This document shows, one piece after another, positions 37,142 to 45,363 of a stretch of DNA of 64,000 nucleotides (its first letter is position 1; each line of letters opens with the position of its first letter). A model generated the notes under the pieces. The model was not told the DNA's origin and made no database searches. It saw nothing but the letters and a program-made list of their open reading frames with translations. The position numbers and the translations under genes were made by a program. Location of the stretch: contig AP018318.1 in assembly GCA_003990705.1 (NCBI GenBank), positions 2,173,501 to 2,237,500 on the forward strand, written 5' to 3'. The DNA comes from Nostoc sp. HK-01 (GTDB taxonomy: Bacteria; Cyanobacteriota; Cyanobacteriia; Cyanobacteriales; Nostocaceae).

Positions 37142-40100
37142 ATGCCAAGAAAAACTTACGGCCCAGAAATTCAAAAGCGAGTCAAGCGTCTGTTAGCGGC
37201 GTTGCTTTGTTTCGCGGCTAGGGAAGTTGAGGAAGATAAATTTAAGATTGAGTATGACTGGAAAGAAGAAGACAGTGTTCACCCCAAACTGACGATAAAA
37301 ACAACTCTGGTAACTTTGGAGTTGCTGACGCAAGAAGACGAACATCCCGGTAAGTTAACTAAAACGCAAATTCGAGAAGCACTGAACTTACTCAAAGATT
37401 TTGTCAAAATTCTGGAAGATAACCGTATTCAAACCAAAGGTTCTGATAATTGGCACTTTACTTTAAAGCTATGGTCAAGGGATAGAGAAAAGAACCTGAA
37501 ACGGTTTGATGAGGTATGGGAAAGTAACAGACCAAATAAATCAAAACTAGTCAACCCCTTAATTTTTCCTCCTTCCCTACAAGGGAAGGGGGCTAGGGGG
37601 TTAGGTCAAATACAGATATTCCAAGCGCCACCATTACCCATACACTTTGTAGAACGCCCAGAATACAGCAATGATTTAAAAACTCGCCTCCTCACAAGTA
37701 ATCAAACTTTAGTCATTACTGCAATTCACGGTTTGGGTTCAGTGGGCAAATCTACTTTAGCCGCAGCTTTAGCTTATGATGCAGAAATTCAAACGCGGTT
37801 TTGTGATGGCATATTATGGGCAACATTAGGTCAACAACCTGATGTTTTATCTTTGCTGAGTGGTTGGGTGCAAGCGTTAGGAGACTATAGTTTTAAACCT
37901 ACCAGTGTAGAAGCAACTGTCTCGCAATTGCGGACTTTGCTTTATGACAAAGCCGTGCTGTTAGTGGTGGATGATGCTTGGAATACACAAGATGCTCAAG
38001 CGTTTAATGTTGGTGGTGCGCGTTGTCAAGTTTTAGTAACCACCCGTGACGAGGCAATTGCTGATGCTTTAGCTGCCAGAATCTACAACCTGGATATCAT
38101 GACAGATACACAGGCGATGGAACTGTTAACAAAAAAATTAGGGCGGGAAATTACAGGTAAAGAGCGTCAGTCAGCTGCAAATTTAGCTGAAGATGTTGGT
38201 TATTTACCCCTAGCATTGGAACTCGCAGCCGCCGAAGTTGCCAGTGGTACAACTTGGGATGAATTATTGGCAGATATTCGGCAAGAGATAGCAAGATTAA
38301 GAAGTTTTGACCGACCAGAAGCAGAAGAAATCACCGATGAGGCGAGTTTAAAACGCCTGAGTTTAACAGCGTCATTAAACTTAAGTGTCAAGCGAATGCC
38401 ACCAATCAAGCAGCAGCATTTTGCTTGGTTGGGAGTGTTACCCGAAGATGTAACCATTAATAAGATGATGGCAGCGACACTGTGGGAAATGGATGAGCGT
38501 GATGCTGCCAAGATGTTGCAATATTTACAGAGGAAAGCATTGCTGTTAACAGGAGTACCTCTTGCTGATAGTACGCCTACCTATCGGTTACATGACTTAT
38601 TCCATGATTTAGCCTGTAATTTTTTAACTGCACCGTTATTAGAAAACCCCTCTCCAAACCTCTCCCCTGCAAGAAGAGAGGCTTTAAATATTCCCCCCTT
38701 CCCTACTAGGGAAGGGGGGCTAGGGGGGTTAGGTTTCAACCTTGCTGATGCTCACGCTGCTTTCTTGGAGAAATATCGGCAAAAAACCCAAGATAATTTA
38801 TGGCATACCTTACCGAATGATGGTTACATTCATCAGCATTTAGTTTGGCATTTAGAAAAAGCAGGACAAATAGAACAGATTCACCAGTTATTGCGGGAAG
38901 AGTCGGCGACTGGCAATAATGGCTGGTATGAAGTACGAGAAAGATTAGCACAAACTGGCGGTTACATCACAGATATTTCTCGTGCTTGGGAATTAGCCGA
39001 AGCGAATTGGACTGAATCAACTTTGCCTCAAATTGTAAGTTTGCAGTGTCGTTATGGTTTGATTACAGCTTCTTTGAATAGCTTGGCTGCTAATTTACCA
39101 GTAGACTTGCTAGTGGCGTTAGTCAAAAACAAACTGTGGACTGCTGAACAAGGACTAGCTTATGCACTACAAAAACCAGAACCAGAGGAAAAAGTCAAAG
39201 CCCTGGCAGAGTTAGTCAACTATTTACCGCCAAATTTAGAAAAACTAGTACTTTTAAAAGCACTCGTTGCCGCTAGGGAGATTCAAGATGAGTATTATCG
39301 TGCTGATGCCCTAAGTGCATTAGCCGAAAAACTGCCACCGGATTTGCTGCCAGAGGCACTCGCTGCCGCAAGGGCAATTCAAGATGAGTATTATCGTGCC
39401 GATGCCCTAAGTGCATTAGCAAGCAAACTGCCAGAAATTTTACCAGAAGCACTCGCTGCCGCTAGGGCTATGCAGTATGAGCAGTATCACGTCCAAACCC
39501 TAAGTGCCTTAACAGACATACTGCCAGAAATGTTGCCAGAAAAACTTGTCGCCGCAAAGGCTATACAGGATGAGTATTCTCGCGCCGATACCCTCTCTGC
39601 ATTAGTAGACAAACTGCCAGAAATTTTACCAGAAGCACTCACCGCAGCAAAGACTATTCGGGGTGAGGCTAATCGCGCAGTTGTACTGAGAAAATTAGCA
39701 GACAAACTGCCACCAGAGTTGATAGCAGAAGCACTCACTACCGCTAGGGCAATTGAGAATGAGCAGTATCGCGCCGATGCCTTAACTGCATTAGCAGACA
39801 AACTGCCACCAGAGTTGATAGCAGAAGCACTCACCACCGCTAGGGCAATTGAGAATGAGCAGTATCGCGCCGATGCCTTAACTGCATTAGCAGACAAACT
39901 GCCACCAGAGTTGATAGCAGAAGCACTCACTACCGCTAGGGCAAAGTATGAAATTTATCGCGCTTATACCCTGAGAAAATTAGCAGATAAACTGCCATCA
40001 GAGTTGTTACCAGAAGTACTGGCTGTCGCTAGGGAGATTCAGGATGAGTATTCTCGCGCTAATGCGCTAATTGCATTAGCAGACAAACTGCCAGAGGTAT

Positions 40101-40840
40101 TGCCAGAAGCACTTGCCGCCGCTAGGTCGGTTCAGAATAAGAGAGATTGCACTATTGCCCTAATTGCATTAACAGAGAAACTGCCAGAGATATTGCCAGA
40201 AGCACTTGCCGCCGCTAGGGCAATTCCAAATGAATATGTTCGCGCTTATTTCCTGAGTGAATTAACAGAGAAACTGCCAGAGGTATTGCCAGAAGCACTC
40301 ACTGCCGCTAGGGAGATTCAGGATGAAAGCGATCGCGTCTATGTCCTTACTGTATTAGCAGACAAACTACCAGAGGTGTTGCCAGAAGCACTTGCCGCTG
40401 CTAGGGCAATTCAAGATGAGTATTATCGCGCCAATGCCCTGAGTGCATTAGCAGACAAACTAACAGAGGTGTTGTCAGAAGCACTTACCACAGCTAGGGA
40501 GATTCAAGATGAGTATTATCGTGCCGATGCCCTGAGTGCATTAGCTGATAAACTGCCTCCTGAGTTGTTGGCAGAAGCACTCAGCACTGCTAAGGTAATT
40601 CAGTCTGAGTATTCTCGCGCCTCTGCTCTGAGTGCCTTAGCGTCTAGTCTGTCACAAATGCCATTTAGTGAACTTTTCCTTCTTTGGCAAGAGACAATTC
40701 ATTACTTATCTCTCCGCACTCGCTCTAATTTACTATCCGATATAAAGGCGTTGTTTCCAGTTATCTTTGCATTAGGTGGTGAAGCAGCAACGGCAGAAGT
40801 TGCCCGTGCAATTATAGATGTGACACGGTGGTGGCGGTGA
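37142..40840 (+). CDS. NB-ARC (STAND) NLR-like protein with C-terminal helical repeats
   Basis: This 1232-residue protein has the layout of an NLR-type sensor. An N-terminal domain (1-135, ending in NWHFTLKLWSRDREKNLKRFDEVW) of unnamed type is followed by NB-ARC: Walker A GLGSVGKST (about 197-205), Walker B AVLLVVDDAW (273-282), QVLVTTR (about 297-303), YLPLALELA (GLPL-like, about 353). A winged helix and YRLHDLFHDLA (about 481-491, MHD-like) come next. From about 700 there are some 15 helical repeats of 31-32 residues (LPEVLPEALAAAR-I-x-DEY-RADALSALADK), near-identical in places. Two palindromic repeats lie in frame inside it. STAND proteins oligomerise on ligand binding, often in antiviral defence or cell death. 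Confidence 0.9.
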   Translation: MPRKTYGPEIQKRVKRLLAALLCFAAREVEEDKFKIEYDWKEEDSVHPKLTIKTTLVTLELLTQEDEHPGKLTKTQIREALNLLKDFVKILEDNRIQTKGSDNWHFTLKLWSRDREKNLKRFDEVWESNRPNKSKLVNPLIFPPSLQGKGARGLGQIQIFQAPPLPIHFVERPEYSNDLKTRLLTSNQTLVITAIHGLGSVGKSTLAAALAYDAEIQTRFCDGILWATLGQQPDVLSLLSGWVQALGDYSFKPTSVEATVSQLRTLLYDKAVLLVVDDAWNTQDAQAFNVGGARCQVLVTTRDEAIADALAARIYNLDIMTDTQAMELLTKKLGREITGKERQSAANLAEDVGYLPLALELAAAEVASGTTWDELLADIRQEIARLRSFDRPEAEEITDEASLKRLSLTASLNLSVKRMPPIKQQHFAWLGVLPEDVTINKMMAATLWEMDERDAAKMLQYLQRKALLLTGVPLADSTPTYRLHDLFHDLACNFLTAPLLENPSPNLSPARREALNIPPFPTREGGLGGLGFNLADAHAAFLEKYRQKTQDNLWHTLPNDGYIHQHLVWHLEKAGQIEQIHQLLREESATGNNGWYEVRERLAQTGGYITDISRAWELAEANWTESTLPQIVSLQCRYGLITASLNSLAANLPVDLLVALVKNKLWTAEQGLAYALQKPEPEEKVKALAELVNYLPPNLEKLVLLKALVAAREIQDEYYRADALSALAEKLPPDLLPEALAAARAIQDEYYRADALSALASKLPEILPEALAAARAMQYEQYHVQTLSALTDILPEMLPEKLVAAKAIQDEYSRADTLSALVDKLPEILPEALTAAKTIRGEANRAVVLRKLADKLPPELIAEALTTARAIENEQYRADALTALADKLPPELIAEALTTARAIENEQYRADALTALADKLPPELIAEALTTARAKYEIYRAYTLRKLADKLPSELLPEVLAVAREIQDEYSRANALIALADKLPEVLPEALAAARSVQNKRDCTIALIALTEKLPEILPEALAAARAIPNEYVRAYFLSELTEKLPEVLPEALTAAREIQDESDRVYVLTVLADKLPEVLPEALAAARAIQDEYYRANALSALADKLTEVLSEALTTAREIQDEYYRADALSALADKLPPELLAEALSTAKVIQSEYSRASALSALASSLSQMPFSELFLLWQETIHYLSLRTRSNLLSDIKALFPVIFALGGEAATAEVARAIIDVTRWWR
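37553..37610. repeat. Palindromic repeat inserted in frame in the NB-ARC gene
   Basis: CCTTCCCT-ACA-AGGGAAGG forms the tip of a hairpin, with AACCCCTTA and CTAGGGGGTTAGG as outer arms. It encodes the Pro/Gly-rich NPLIFPPSLQGKGARGLGQ linker just before the NB-ARC domain, without breaking the frame. A related copy lies at 38644-38735. Confidence 0.8.
38644..38735. repeat. Second in-frame palindromic repeat in the NB-ARC gene
   Basis: CCCCCCTTCCCT-ACT-AGGGAAGGGGGG is a perfect 12-bp palindrome (38693-38719), flanked by ACCCCTCTCCAAACCTCTCCCC on the left and GCTAGGGGGGTTAGG on the right. It encodes a Pro/Gly/Arg-rich stretch (about residues 501-531) between the winged helix and the helical repeats. 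Confidence 0.8.
39707..39943 (+). repeat. 96-bp tandem repeats, nearly identical, in the NB-ARC gene
   Basis: Units start at 39707, 39803 and 39899. The first two are 96 bp and differ by a single visible base; the third matches for about 45 bases and then diverges. Each encodes one 32-residue helical repeat (LPPELIAEALTTARAIENEQ...). This identity points to recent duplication within the array. Confidence 0.9.
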
Positions 40841-40893
40841 AAAGACACAATGATGCAGTATTTATAGTTTAGGGCAAAGTAGGATTTAACAGT

Positions 40894-41262
40894 CTATTCA
40901 TCAATCCAAGTCGTTAAAAATTCTACTTGGTTCTGCATTTCTGCTGCTGACTTAGCTGTAATTAACCTCAAAATCCCGCGCATTAATTCGCCTACTGAGT
41001 AACGCTGCTGCTGTACTAAAATCATTCCTGCATGAGATTTTTCTTTGCTCAAAAAATCACTGTGCAAACGGTAGAAATCTCTAATATTAGAACTATATAA
41101 AACCAGACATTGCTCAGTTGCCCATGTTAACTGTTCTTCATCAGAATAGCCAAGTCTGTCTACACTTAAACTTGTAATTACCTCTACGCCACGATTTTGT
41201 AGAGCCAGAACTAAAGAGCGTGAGGTAGAATCTTCGTCCATGTACAATCGAATCTGGCTCAT
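40894..41262 (-). CDS. DUF5615 PIN-like toxin candidate
   Basis: The 122-residue protein starts IRLYMDEDSTSRSLVLALQNRGVEV, the DUF5615 pattern (PIN-like nuclease fold with the DED acidic site). Further acidic residues follow in SNIRDFYRLHSDF. It overlaps the upstream DUF433 gene by 4 bases (ATGA), the usual antitoxin-toxin arrangement of the VapBC45-like type. The module lies just downstream of the NLR-like gene on the opposite strand. Toxic ribonuclease activity is inferred from family only. Confidence 0.85.
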   Translation of the reverse strand: MSQIRLYMDEDSTSRSLVLALQNRGVEVITSLSVDRLGYSDEEQLTWATEQCLVLYSSNIRDFYRLHSDFLSKEKSHAGMILVQQQRYSVGELMRGILRLITAKSAAEMQNQVEFLTTWIDE

Positions 41263-41552
41263 GAAAGTTTTTGAGTTCGATGTAGTTTCTCTAATCTCTC
41301 AGCCTCGGCTGCTTGGGCTGCAATATCAGCATCAATTTCATCGCGGTTAGCATGATAATAAGCTAAAGCTGCATAAACCTGCGCTAAAGTTAGGTGGCTA
41401 ATCTCATCGGCAATTTTTTCTGCACTGTAACCTTGTTTATACCAAATAGCTATACGCCGGACTGTTACCCCTGTACCAGCAATAATTGGGCAACCTCCAT
41501 GTATTTCAGGATTATGATTAATTAGTGTACCGATATCGGTAATTGTTGCCAA
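41259..41552 (-). CDS. DUF433 antitoxin candidate
   Basis: The 97-residue protein has the DUF433 helix-turn-helix pattern: NPEIHGGCPIIAGTGVTVRRIAIWYKQGYSAEKIADEISHLTLAQVYAALAYYHANRDEID. DUF433 proteins are the DNA-binding antitoxin half of VapB45-type modules. It precedes and overlaps the DUF5615 gene, so they form an operon that it presumably represses. The C-terminus (EAERLEKLH) is a helix that would neutralise the toxin. Confidence 0.88.
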   Translation of the reverse strand: MATITDIGTLINHNPEIHGGCPIIAGTGVTVRRIAIWYKQGYSAEKIADEISHLTLAQVYAALAYYHANRDEIDADIAAQAAEAERLEKLHRTQKLS

Positions 41553-41675
41553 AGCTTACGCTCCTAAGTGTCTCATACTAACTATTATTGTCTATGGATT
41601 TTATATTGCCACAACAGGCTATTGACTAACCTTTTAAACTGCGATCGCCTATTGGGCTAGTGTTGTCGTAAAATT

Positions 41676-41707
41676 TCTGTTCAAGCTATATGGTAATTGC
41701 GATCGCC
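41676..41707 (+). repeat. Left copy of a 32-bp direct repeat flanking a toxin-antitoxin module
   Basis: The stretch TCTGTTCAAGCTATATGGTA plus ATTGCGATCGCC recurs at 42358-42389 with 29 of 32 identical bases. The two copies bracket the RelE-type module at 41769-42277. Confidence 0.8.
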
Positions 41708-41768
41708 TCAACTAGTTTTCATATTGCAATCGCTCAAAGCGATCACATTTTCATTAACAATATTTGAA

Positions 41769-42032
41769 CTAACTTTTTCTATAAACATCTTTCCGATGCT
41801 TGCACTGCAAAATCTGTACAAGTTGACTTTCATCATCAACCTCATAACGGACTCTATAATCACCGATGCGGATACGATACTCGCTATTAGAACCTTTTAA
41901 TTTGACAACTCCATCGGGACGCGGTTCCGCAGCAAGATTTTGGATTTTCTCAAGTACACGCTCGACAATATCAGTGGGTAAATTATCAATCTGCTTTTGT
42001 ACCGACTTGGAAATAACGACTATATAACTCAT
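41769..42032 (-). CDS. RelE/ParE family toxin
   Basis: The 87-residue protein has the RelE/ParE fold pattern: SYIVVISKSVQKQIDNLPTDIVERVLEKI...LAAEPRPDGVVKLKGSNSEYRIRIGDYRVRYEVDDESQLVQILQCKHRKDVY. The YRIRIGDYRVRYEV core and the C-terminal HRKDVY are the usual active-site region of the mRNA-cleaving RelE branch. It overlaps the antitoxin gene by one base. Confidence 0.9.
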   Translation of the reverse strand: MSYIVVISKSVQKQIDNLPTDIVERVLEKIQNLAAEPRPDGVVKLKGSNSEYRIRIGDYRVRYEVDDESQLVQILQCKHRKDVYRKS

Positions 42033-42277
42033 TACCTCTGATCTGATCGGTTAGCAAGATATTCATCTATAGTTACAGACTCACCATTTTTATACTCAGC
42101 ACGAATTGCTTCAATTTCTTTTTCTGTTTCCTCATCGTCTTCATACAATGCTTCTTCCGCTTCAAAAATTTGTTGCTCAATTAGCTCTTGCAGTTGGCGT
42201 TTCTCTTTTAAATCAAGAGAAGATATTGCTTCTGCTAAGGCTTCTAAGGAAAGTTGTACTTTAACAATGGCTGGCAT
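42032..42277 (-). CDS. Antitoxin of the RelE-type module
   Basis: The 81-residue protein is mostly helical and acidic (FEAEEALYEDDEETEKEIEAIRAEYKNGESVTIDEYLANR). It lacks a recognisable DNA-binding domain of the RHH or AbrB type but is of the kind that precedes RelE/StbE toxins in cyanobacteria. Its stop overlaps the toxin start by one base (TGATG-like junction). It is upstream, as is usual for type II antitoxins. Confidence 0.8.
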   Translation of the reverse strand: MPAIVKVQLSLEALAEAISSLDLKEKRQLQELIEQQIFEAEEALYEDDEETEKEIEAIRAEYKNGESVTIDEYLANRSDQR

Positions 42278-42357
42278 TTGTCTTTTATGATGTGTTTTTG
42301 CACTTTTACACCATTATGGTGATTTTAACAGCTATATTTTTACCAATCCAACAGTAT

Positions 42358-42389
42358 TCTGTTCAAACTATATAGTGATTGCGATCGCC
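42358..42389 (+). repeat. Right copy of the 32-bp direct repeat
   Basis: TCTGTTCAAACTATATAGTG plus ATTGCGATCGCC matches 41676-41707 at 29 of 32 positions. See the left copy. Confidence 0.8.
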
Positions 42390-42437
42390 CACGCACTTAT
42401 CAAAAATGCGATTACGCTTTGCGTTCATGAGCAACAA

Positions 42438-42668
42438 GGTCTCATCCATAGAGAAACTCAACGCGTTTGTGACCAACGACTTGAGCTTTGTTATCAACGG
42501 GGTCTCATCCATAGACAACCTCAACGCATTTGTGACCAACGACTTGAGCTTTGTTATCAACGGGGTCTCATCCATAGACAACCTCAACGCATTTGTGACC
42601 AACGATTTGAGCTTTGTTATTAACGAGACCTCATCCATAGACAACCTCAACGCATTTGTAACCAACGG
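42438..42668. repeat. 63-bp minisatellite, three full units and one partial
   Basis: Units start at 42438, 42501, 42564 and 42627 with only a few differences. The unit runs from GGTCTCATCCATAGA to TTTGTTATCAACGG. The length is a multiple of three and contains no stop in three of the six frames, so frames of 82-106 codons stay open on both strands across the array. None has a convincing start or Shine-Dalgarno. It is not a CRISPR array since there are no spacers. Confidence 0.9.
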
Positions 42669-42788
42669 GTTGATTTTCTTTGCTGAGATATTGCACTAAG
42701 CCACTAAAGCATCGATTCAGTAATCAAAAACCTAAGCCCCATTCCCTACAAGGTAAGGGTGAGCTAACGCCCCTCTCCTCGTAGAAGC

Positions 42789-42930
42789 TACCGTGTACAC
42801 ACAAGTTTTATCAAGTTGCCTAACAGCGTTTCGATCCCCCCTAACCCCCCTTCAAAAGGGGGGAAATTTCTCAAAGTCCCCCTTTTTAAGGGGGATTTAG
42901 GGGGATCAGACTACTTGTGTGTACACCGTA
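42789..42930. mobile_element. 142-bp MITE-like element with terminal inverted repeats and TA ends
   Basis: The ends TACCGTGTACACACAAGT and ACTTGTGTGTACACCGTA are inverted repeats (17 of 18 match) and both end in TA, as in IS630/Tc1-mariner derivatives. Inside lies a second inverted repeat (GATCCCCCCTAA...TTAGGGGGATC) with C/G-rich hairpins. There is no coding capacity. It is inserted in an outer repeat (GTAGAAG occurs on both sides, and CCCCTCTCC / GGGGAGAGG flank it), so it is nested. Confidence 0.8.
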
Positions 42931-43158
42931 GGCTTGTAGAAGAGGGGTTGGGGGAGAGGTTCTTTCAGGATTACTGAATTAGTGTTCTAACAGTTGCGTT
43001 TTCTGTGATGAGTTCCAACCAATTATCGCTTAAGCATTATTACATAATCTGTTAAATTTACTTGTCTTCAAAAAACACATCTTTTTGTAATTTACACTGA
43101 GCCGAATTACAGATTATTTGAGACAAGCTAATACTATAACTGTTATCGGAGTTAATTA

Positions 43159-43536
43159 ATGCCTGCAACAAAACGTTCATCTAGCGTACTTGCAAAAGCT
43201 CAACTCAGAGCTTCGGGGCTAAAAGCTATTGATTCAAATATTGATTTTGGTGATAATAACAGCTTGCAAAATATGATACAACAAATTGAGCAGTTAAGTG
43301 CCAAACTAGATACTCATAACACTGCTCTAGCTATGATTGATGCTTCCAGAACTGATATTGAACAGCTAGAAAAAAATTTAAGCACTCTCTGTGAAAAAAT
43401 GCTGCTAGCCGTTGCAGCCAAATACGGTAAAGACAGCAACGAATATGAAATGGCTGGTGGTGTTCGTAAAAGCGATCGCATCCGCAAAAGCACAGCTACT
43501 CGTTTAAAATCTGCCCTACCAGACACTCAGCAATAG
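43159..43536 (+). CDS. Hypothetical protein with helical core
   Basis: The 125-residue protein has a basic, Ser/Ala-rich N-terminus (MPATKRSSSVLAKAQLRASG), a central coiled-coil-like stretch (NMIQQIEQLSAKLDTHNTALAMIDASRTDIEQLEKNLSTLCEKML) and a basic C-terminus (VRKSDRIRKSTATRLKSALP). No family is recognised. Charge distribution would suit nucleic-acid binding. It is isolated between the repeat region and the stress cluster. Codon use and an internal GCGATCGC support it as a real gene. Confidence 0.65.
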   Translation: MPATKRSSSVLAKAQLRASGLKAIDSNIDFGDNNSLQNMIQQIEQLSAKLDTHNTALAMIDASRTDIEQLEKNLSTLCEKMLLAVAAKYGKDSNEYEMAGGVRKSDRIRKSTATRLKSALPDTQQ

Positions 43537-43620
43537 TAAACTTGAAATGAAAAGGAACAAAGAATAGGGAACAGGCGCAAAGTAACACGGAGTTTTTATG
43601 CTGTATTGGGAATTAAAAAA

Positions 43621-43647
43621 AGTGCGTTAGTAAAAACTAAACGCACT
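43621..43647. terminator. Hairpin between convergent genes
   Basis: AGTGCGTT and AACGCACT form an 8-bp stem with an 11-base loop. It lies 84 bp after the hypothetical gene and 41 bp from the cupin gene's stop; preceding A-run gives a T-run on the minus strand. Confidence 0.6.
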
Positions 43648-43688
43648 CTATAAACAATAGGCATTAAAGTTAGGTGAACTATGAAAAG

Positions 43689-44030
43689 TTAATTTTCATC
43701 TCGTCCGTGAACTTGTGCAGGTGGGCTAGTGGCTTCCACAGCCGTGAATGGTTCAAGGATTCTGTAGGTATGCTGTGAACCTTTGGGAACAACCCAAGAA
43801 CTACCAGGTTCTAGCAAAATCATTTGTCCTTCAATGTGCAATTCTGCGCGACCATTAATTACATAACCAATAGTTTCATAGTCGCGTGCTGTTGGTGGTT
43901 TATCTTCTCCTGGTTGTTCATTTTCCCAAAGGCGCATAGAAACAGATTTGCCAGAAGCAAGATATTTCTGACCGAGTTTACCTTTGGGTGAATGGCTGGA
44001 ATCGATTTTATTTACACTGGTGTCAGTCAT
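43689..44030 (-). CDS. Cupin domain protein
   Basis: The 113-residue single-domain cupin has YVINGRAELHIEGQMILLEPGSSWVVPKGSQHTYRI, with the two-strand cupin motif. Metal ligands are reduced: His52-like residues of motif 1 are not clearly conserved, and QHTYRI keeps one His. It sits 15 bp after the zinc alcohol dehydrogenase gene on the same strand and probably shares its transcript. A role in stress or sensing is inferred from context. Confidence 0.85.
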   Translation of the reverse strand: MTDTSVNKIDSSHSPKGKLGQKYLASGKSVSMRLWENEQPGEDKPPTARDYETIGYVINGRAELHIEGQMILLEPGSSWVVPKGSQHTYRILEPFTAVEATSPPAQVHGRDEN

Positions 44031-44045
44031 ATTTAATTACCCACT

Positions 44046-45215
44046 TTATGGTTTAAGAACAACTTTGATACAGTTATCTTTTTTGTTTTTAAAAATTTCG
44101 TAACCGTGGGGTGCTTGGTCTAAAGGTAGTTTGTGTGTGATTACAAATGAAGGGTCGAGATCACCGTTTTCAATGTGATTGAGTAAGGGTTTTAGGTATC
44201 TGTGAACGTGGGTTTGTCCCATTTTGAAGGTGAGACCTTTGTTCATTGCCGAACCCATCGGGATTTTATCGAGGAAGCCACCATAAACCCCAGCAAGTGA
44301 TACGTGACCACCTTTTCCAGCCGCCACGATTACTTGGCGTAAGGCTGTTGGTCTATCTGTTTCTAGACGAACTGCTTGTTTTATTTGGTCGTAGAAAGCC
44401 ATTGCATCTGTGCCGTGTGCTTCCATACCTACAGCATCAATACAAGCATCAGGGCCACGACCGCCTGTCATTTCTTTGAGTGCTTCACCGACATCTACCT
44501 CTTCATAGTTGAGGATTTCGGCTTTACCTTGTTCTTTGGCCATTTGCAAACGTTCGGGAATGCGGTCTATAGCGATAACGCGTTCCGCACCAAGGAGAAA
44601 AGCACTTTTAATGGCAAATTGTCCGACTGGGCCGCAACCCCAAACAGCAACAACATCGCCGGGTTTGATGTTGCAGTTTTCTGCTGCCATGTAACCTGTC
44701 GGGAAGATGTCAGTTAGAAATAAAACTTGATCGTCTGTGAGATGGTCGGGAATTTTAAATAAGCCAACGTCAGCAAAGGGTACTCGCACATATTCTGCTT
44801 GTCCACCAGCGTAACCACCAAATAGGTGTGAGTAACCAAATAAGCCTGCTGGTGAGTGACCCATTTGCAGTTCTACCATCCAAGCATTTGGGTTGGAGTT
44901 ATCACAAAGTGACCATAAATCGCGTTGGCAGAAAAAACAGTTACCGCAGGCAATTGTGAAAGGAACAACGACGCGATCGCCTATTTTGACATTCTTAACT
45001 TCACTGCCTAATTCTACAACTTCCCCCATGAATTCATGCCCCAGGATATCGCCTTTTTGCATGGTGGGAATGTAGCCATTATAAATATGCAAATCTGAGC
45101 CGCAAATGGCTGTGGAAGTAATTTTAATAATGGCATCACGCGGGTTAATAATTTTTGGATCTGGAACCGTTTCTACCCGCACATCGTTTGCTCCATTCCA
45201 GCAAACTGCTTTCAT
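44046..45215 (-). CDS. Zinc-dependent alcohol dehydrogenase, glutathione-independent formaldehyde dehydrogenase-like (copy 1)
   Basis: The 389-residue MDR enzyme has catalytic Zn ligands in ICGSDLH and GHEFMGE, a structural Zn site in [16 protein letters not shown] and the NAD(P)-binding motif [10 protein letters not shown]. The last part fits the formaldehyde dehydrogenase-like branch (long insertion near 245-280). A paralog of equal length lies 1.7 kb upstream (45811-46980). It is in a gene cluster typical for general stress response; the true substrate is unknown. The cupin gene follows 15 bp downstream. Confidence 0.92.
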   Translation of the reverse strand: MKAVCWNGANDVRVETVPDPKIINPRDAIIKITSTAICGSDLHIYNGYIPTMQKGDILGHEFMGEVVELGSEVKNVKIGDRVVVPFTIACGNCFFCQRDLWSLCDNSNPNAWMVELQMGHSPAGLFGYSHLFGGYAGGQAEYVRVPFADVGLFKIPDHLTDDQVLFLTDIFPTGYMAAENCNIKPGDVVAVWGCGPVGQFAIKSAFLLGAERVIAIDRIPERLQMAKEQGKAEILNYEEVDVGEALKEMTGGRGPDACIDAVGMEAHGTDAMAFYDQIKQAVRLETDRPTALRQVIVAAGKGGHVSLAGVYGGFLDKIPMGSAMNKGLTFKMGQTHVHRYLKPLLNHIENGDLDPSFVITHKLPLDQAPHGYEIFKNKKDNCIKVVLKP

Positions 45216-45260
45216 AATTTTTAGTCCTTTGTCATTTGTCTTTAGTCATTTATATATAAT

Positions 45261-45328
45261 GGTGTGTTAGGCGCTTTGGTTATCTTTTACGTTACACATC
45301 ACAATCGAAAAGACGCGCCTAACACACC
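45261..45328. repeat. 14-bp inverted repeat in the dehydrogenase leader
   Basis: GGTGTGTTAGGCGC (45261-45274) and GCGCCTAACACACC (45315-45328) are perfect inverted copies with a 40-base gap. It is a dispersed cyanobacterial repeat and may end transcription of the gene at 45364-45753. Confidence 0.75.
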
Positions 45329-45363
45329 CTACATGACTATCTTTTTAGCCTTGCTTTTCTTCC

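Noticed and set aside
39487-39930. 147-codon minus-strand frame inside the NB-ARC gene
   Set aside because: It is the antisense reading of the 96-bp repeats and stays open only because the repeat is periodic in three.
42438-42668. Possible CRISPR array
   Set aside because: Units are contiguous tandem copies without variable spacers and no cas genes are near.
42363-42699. Three overlapping frames on both strands over the 63-bp repeats
   Set aside because: All are by-products of the stop-free repeat; no start signal or non-repeat domain supports any of them as a gene.
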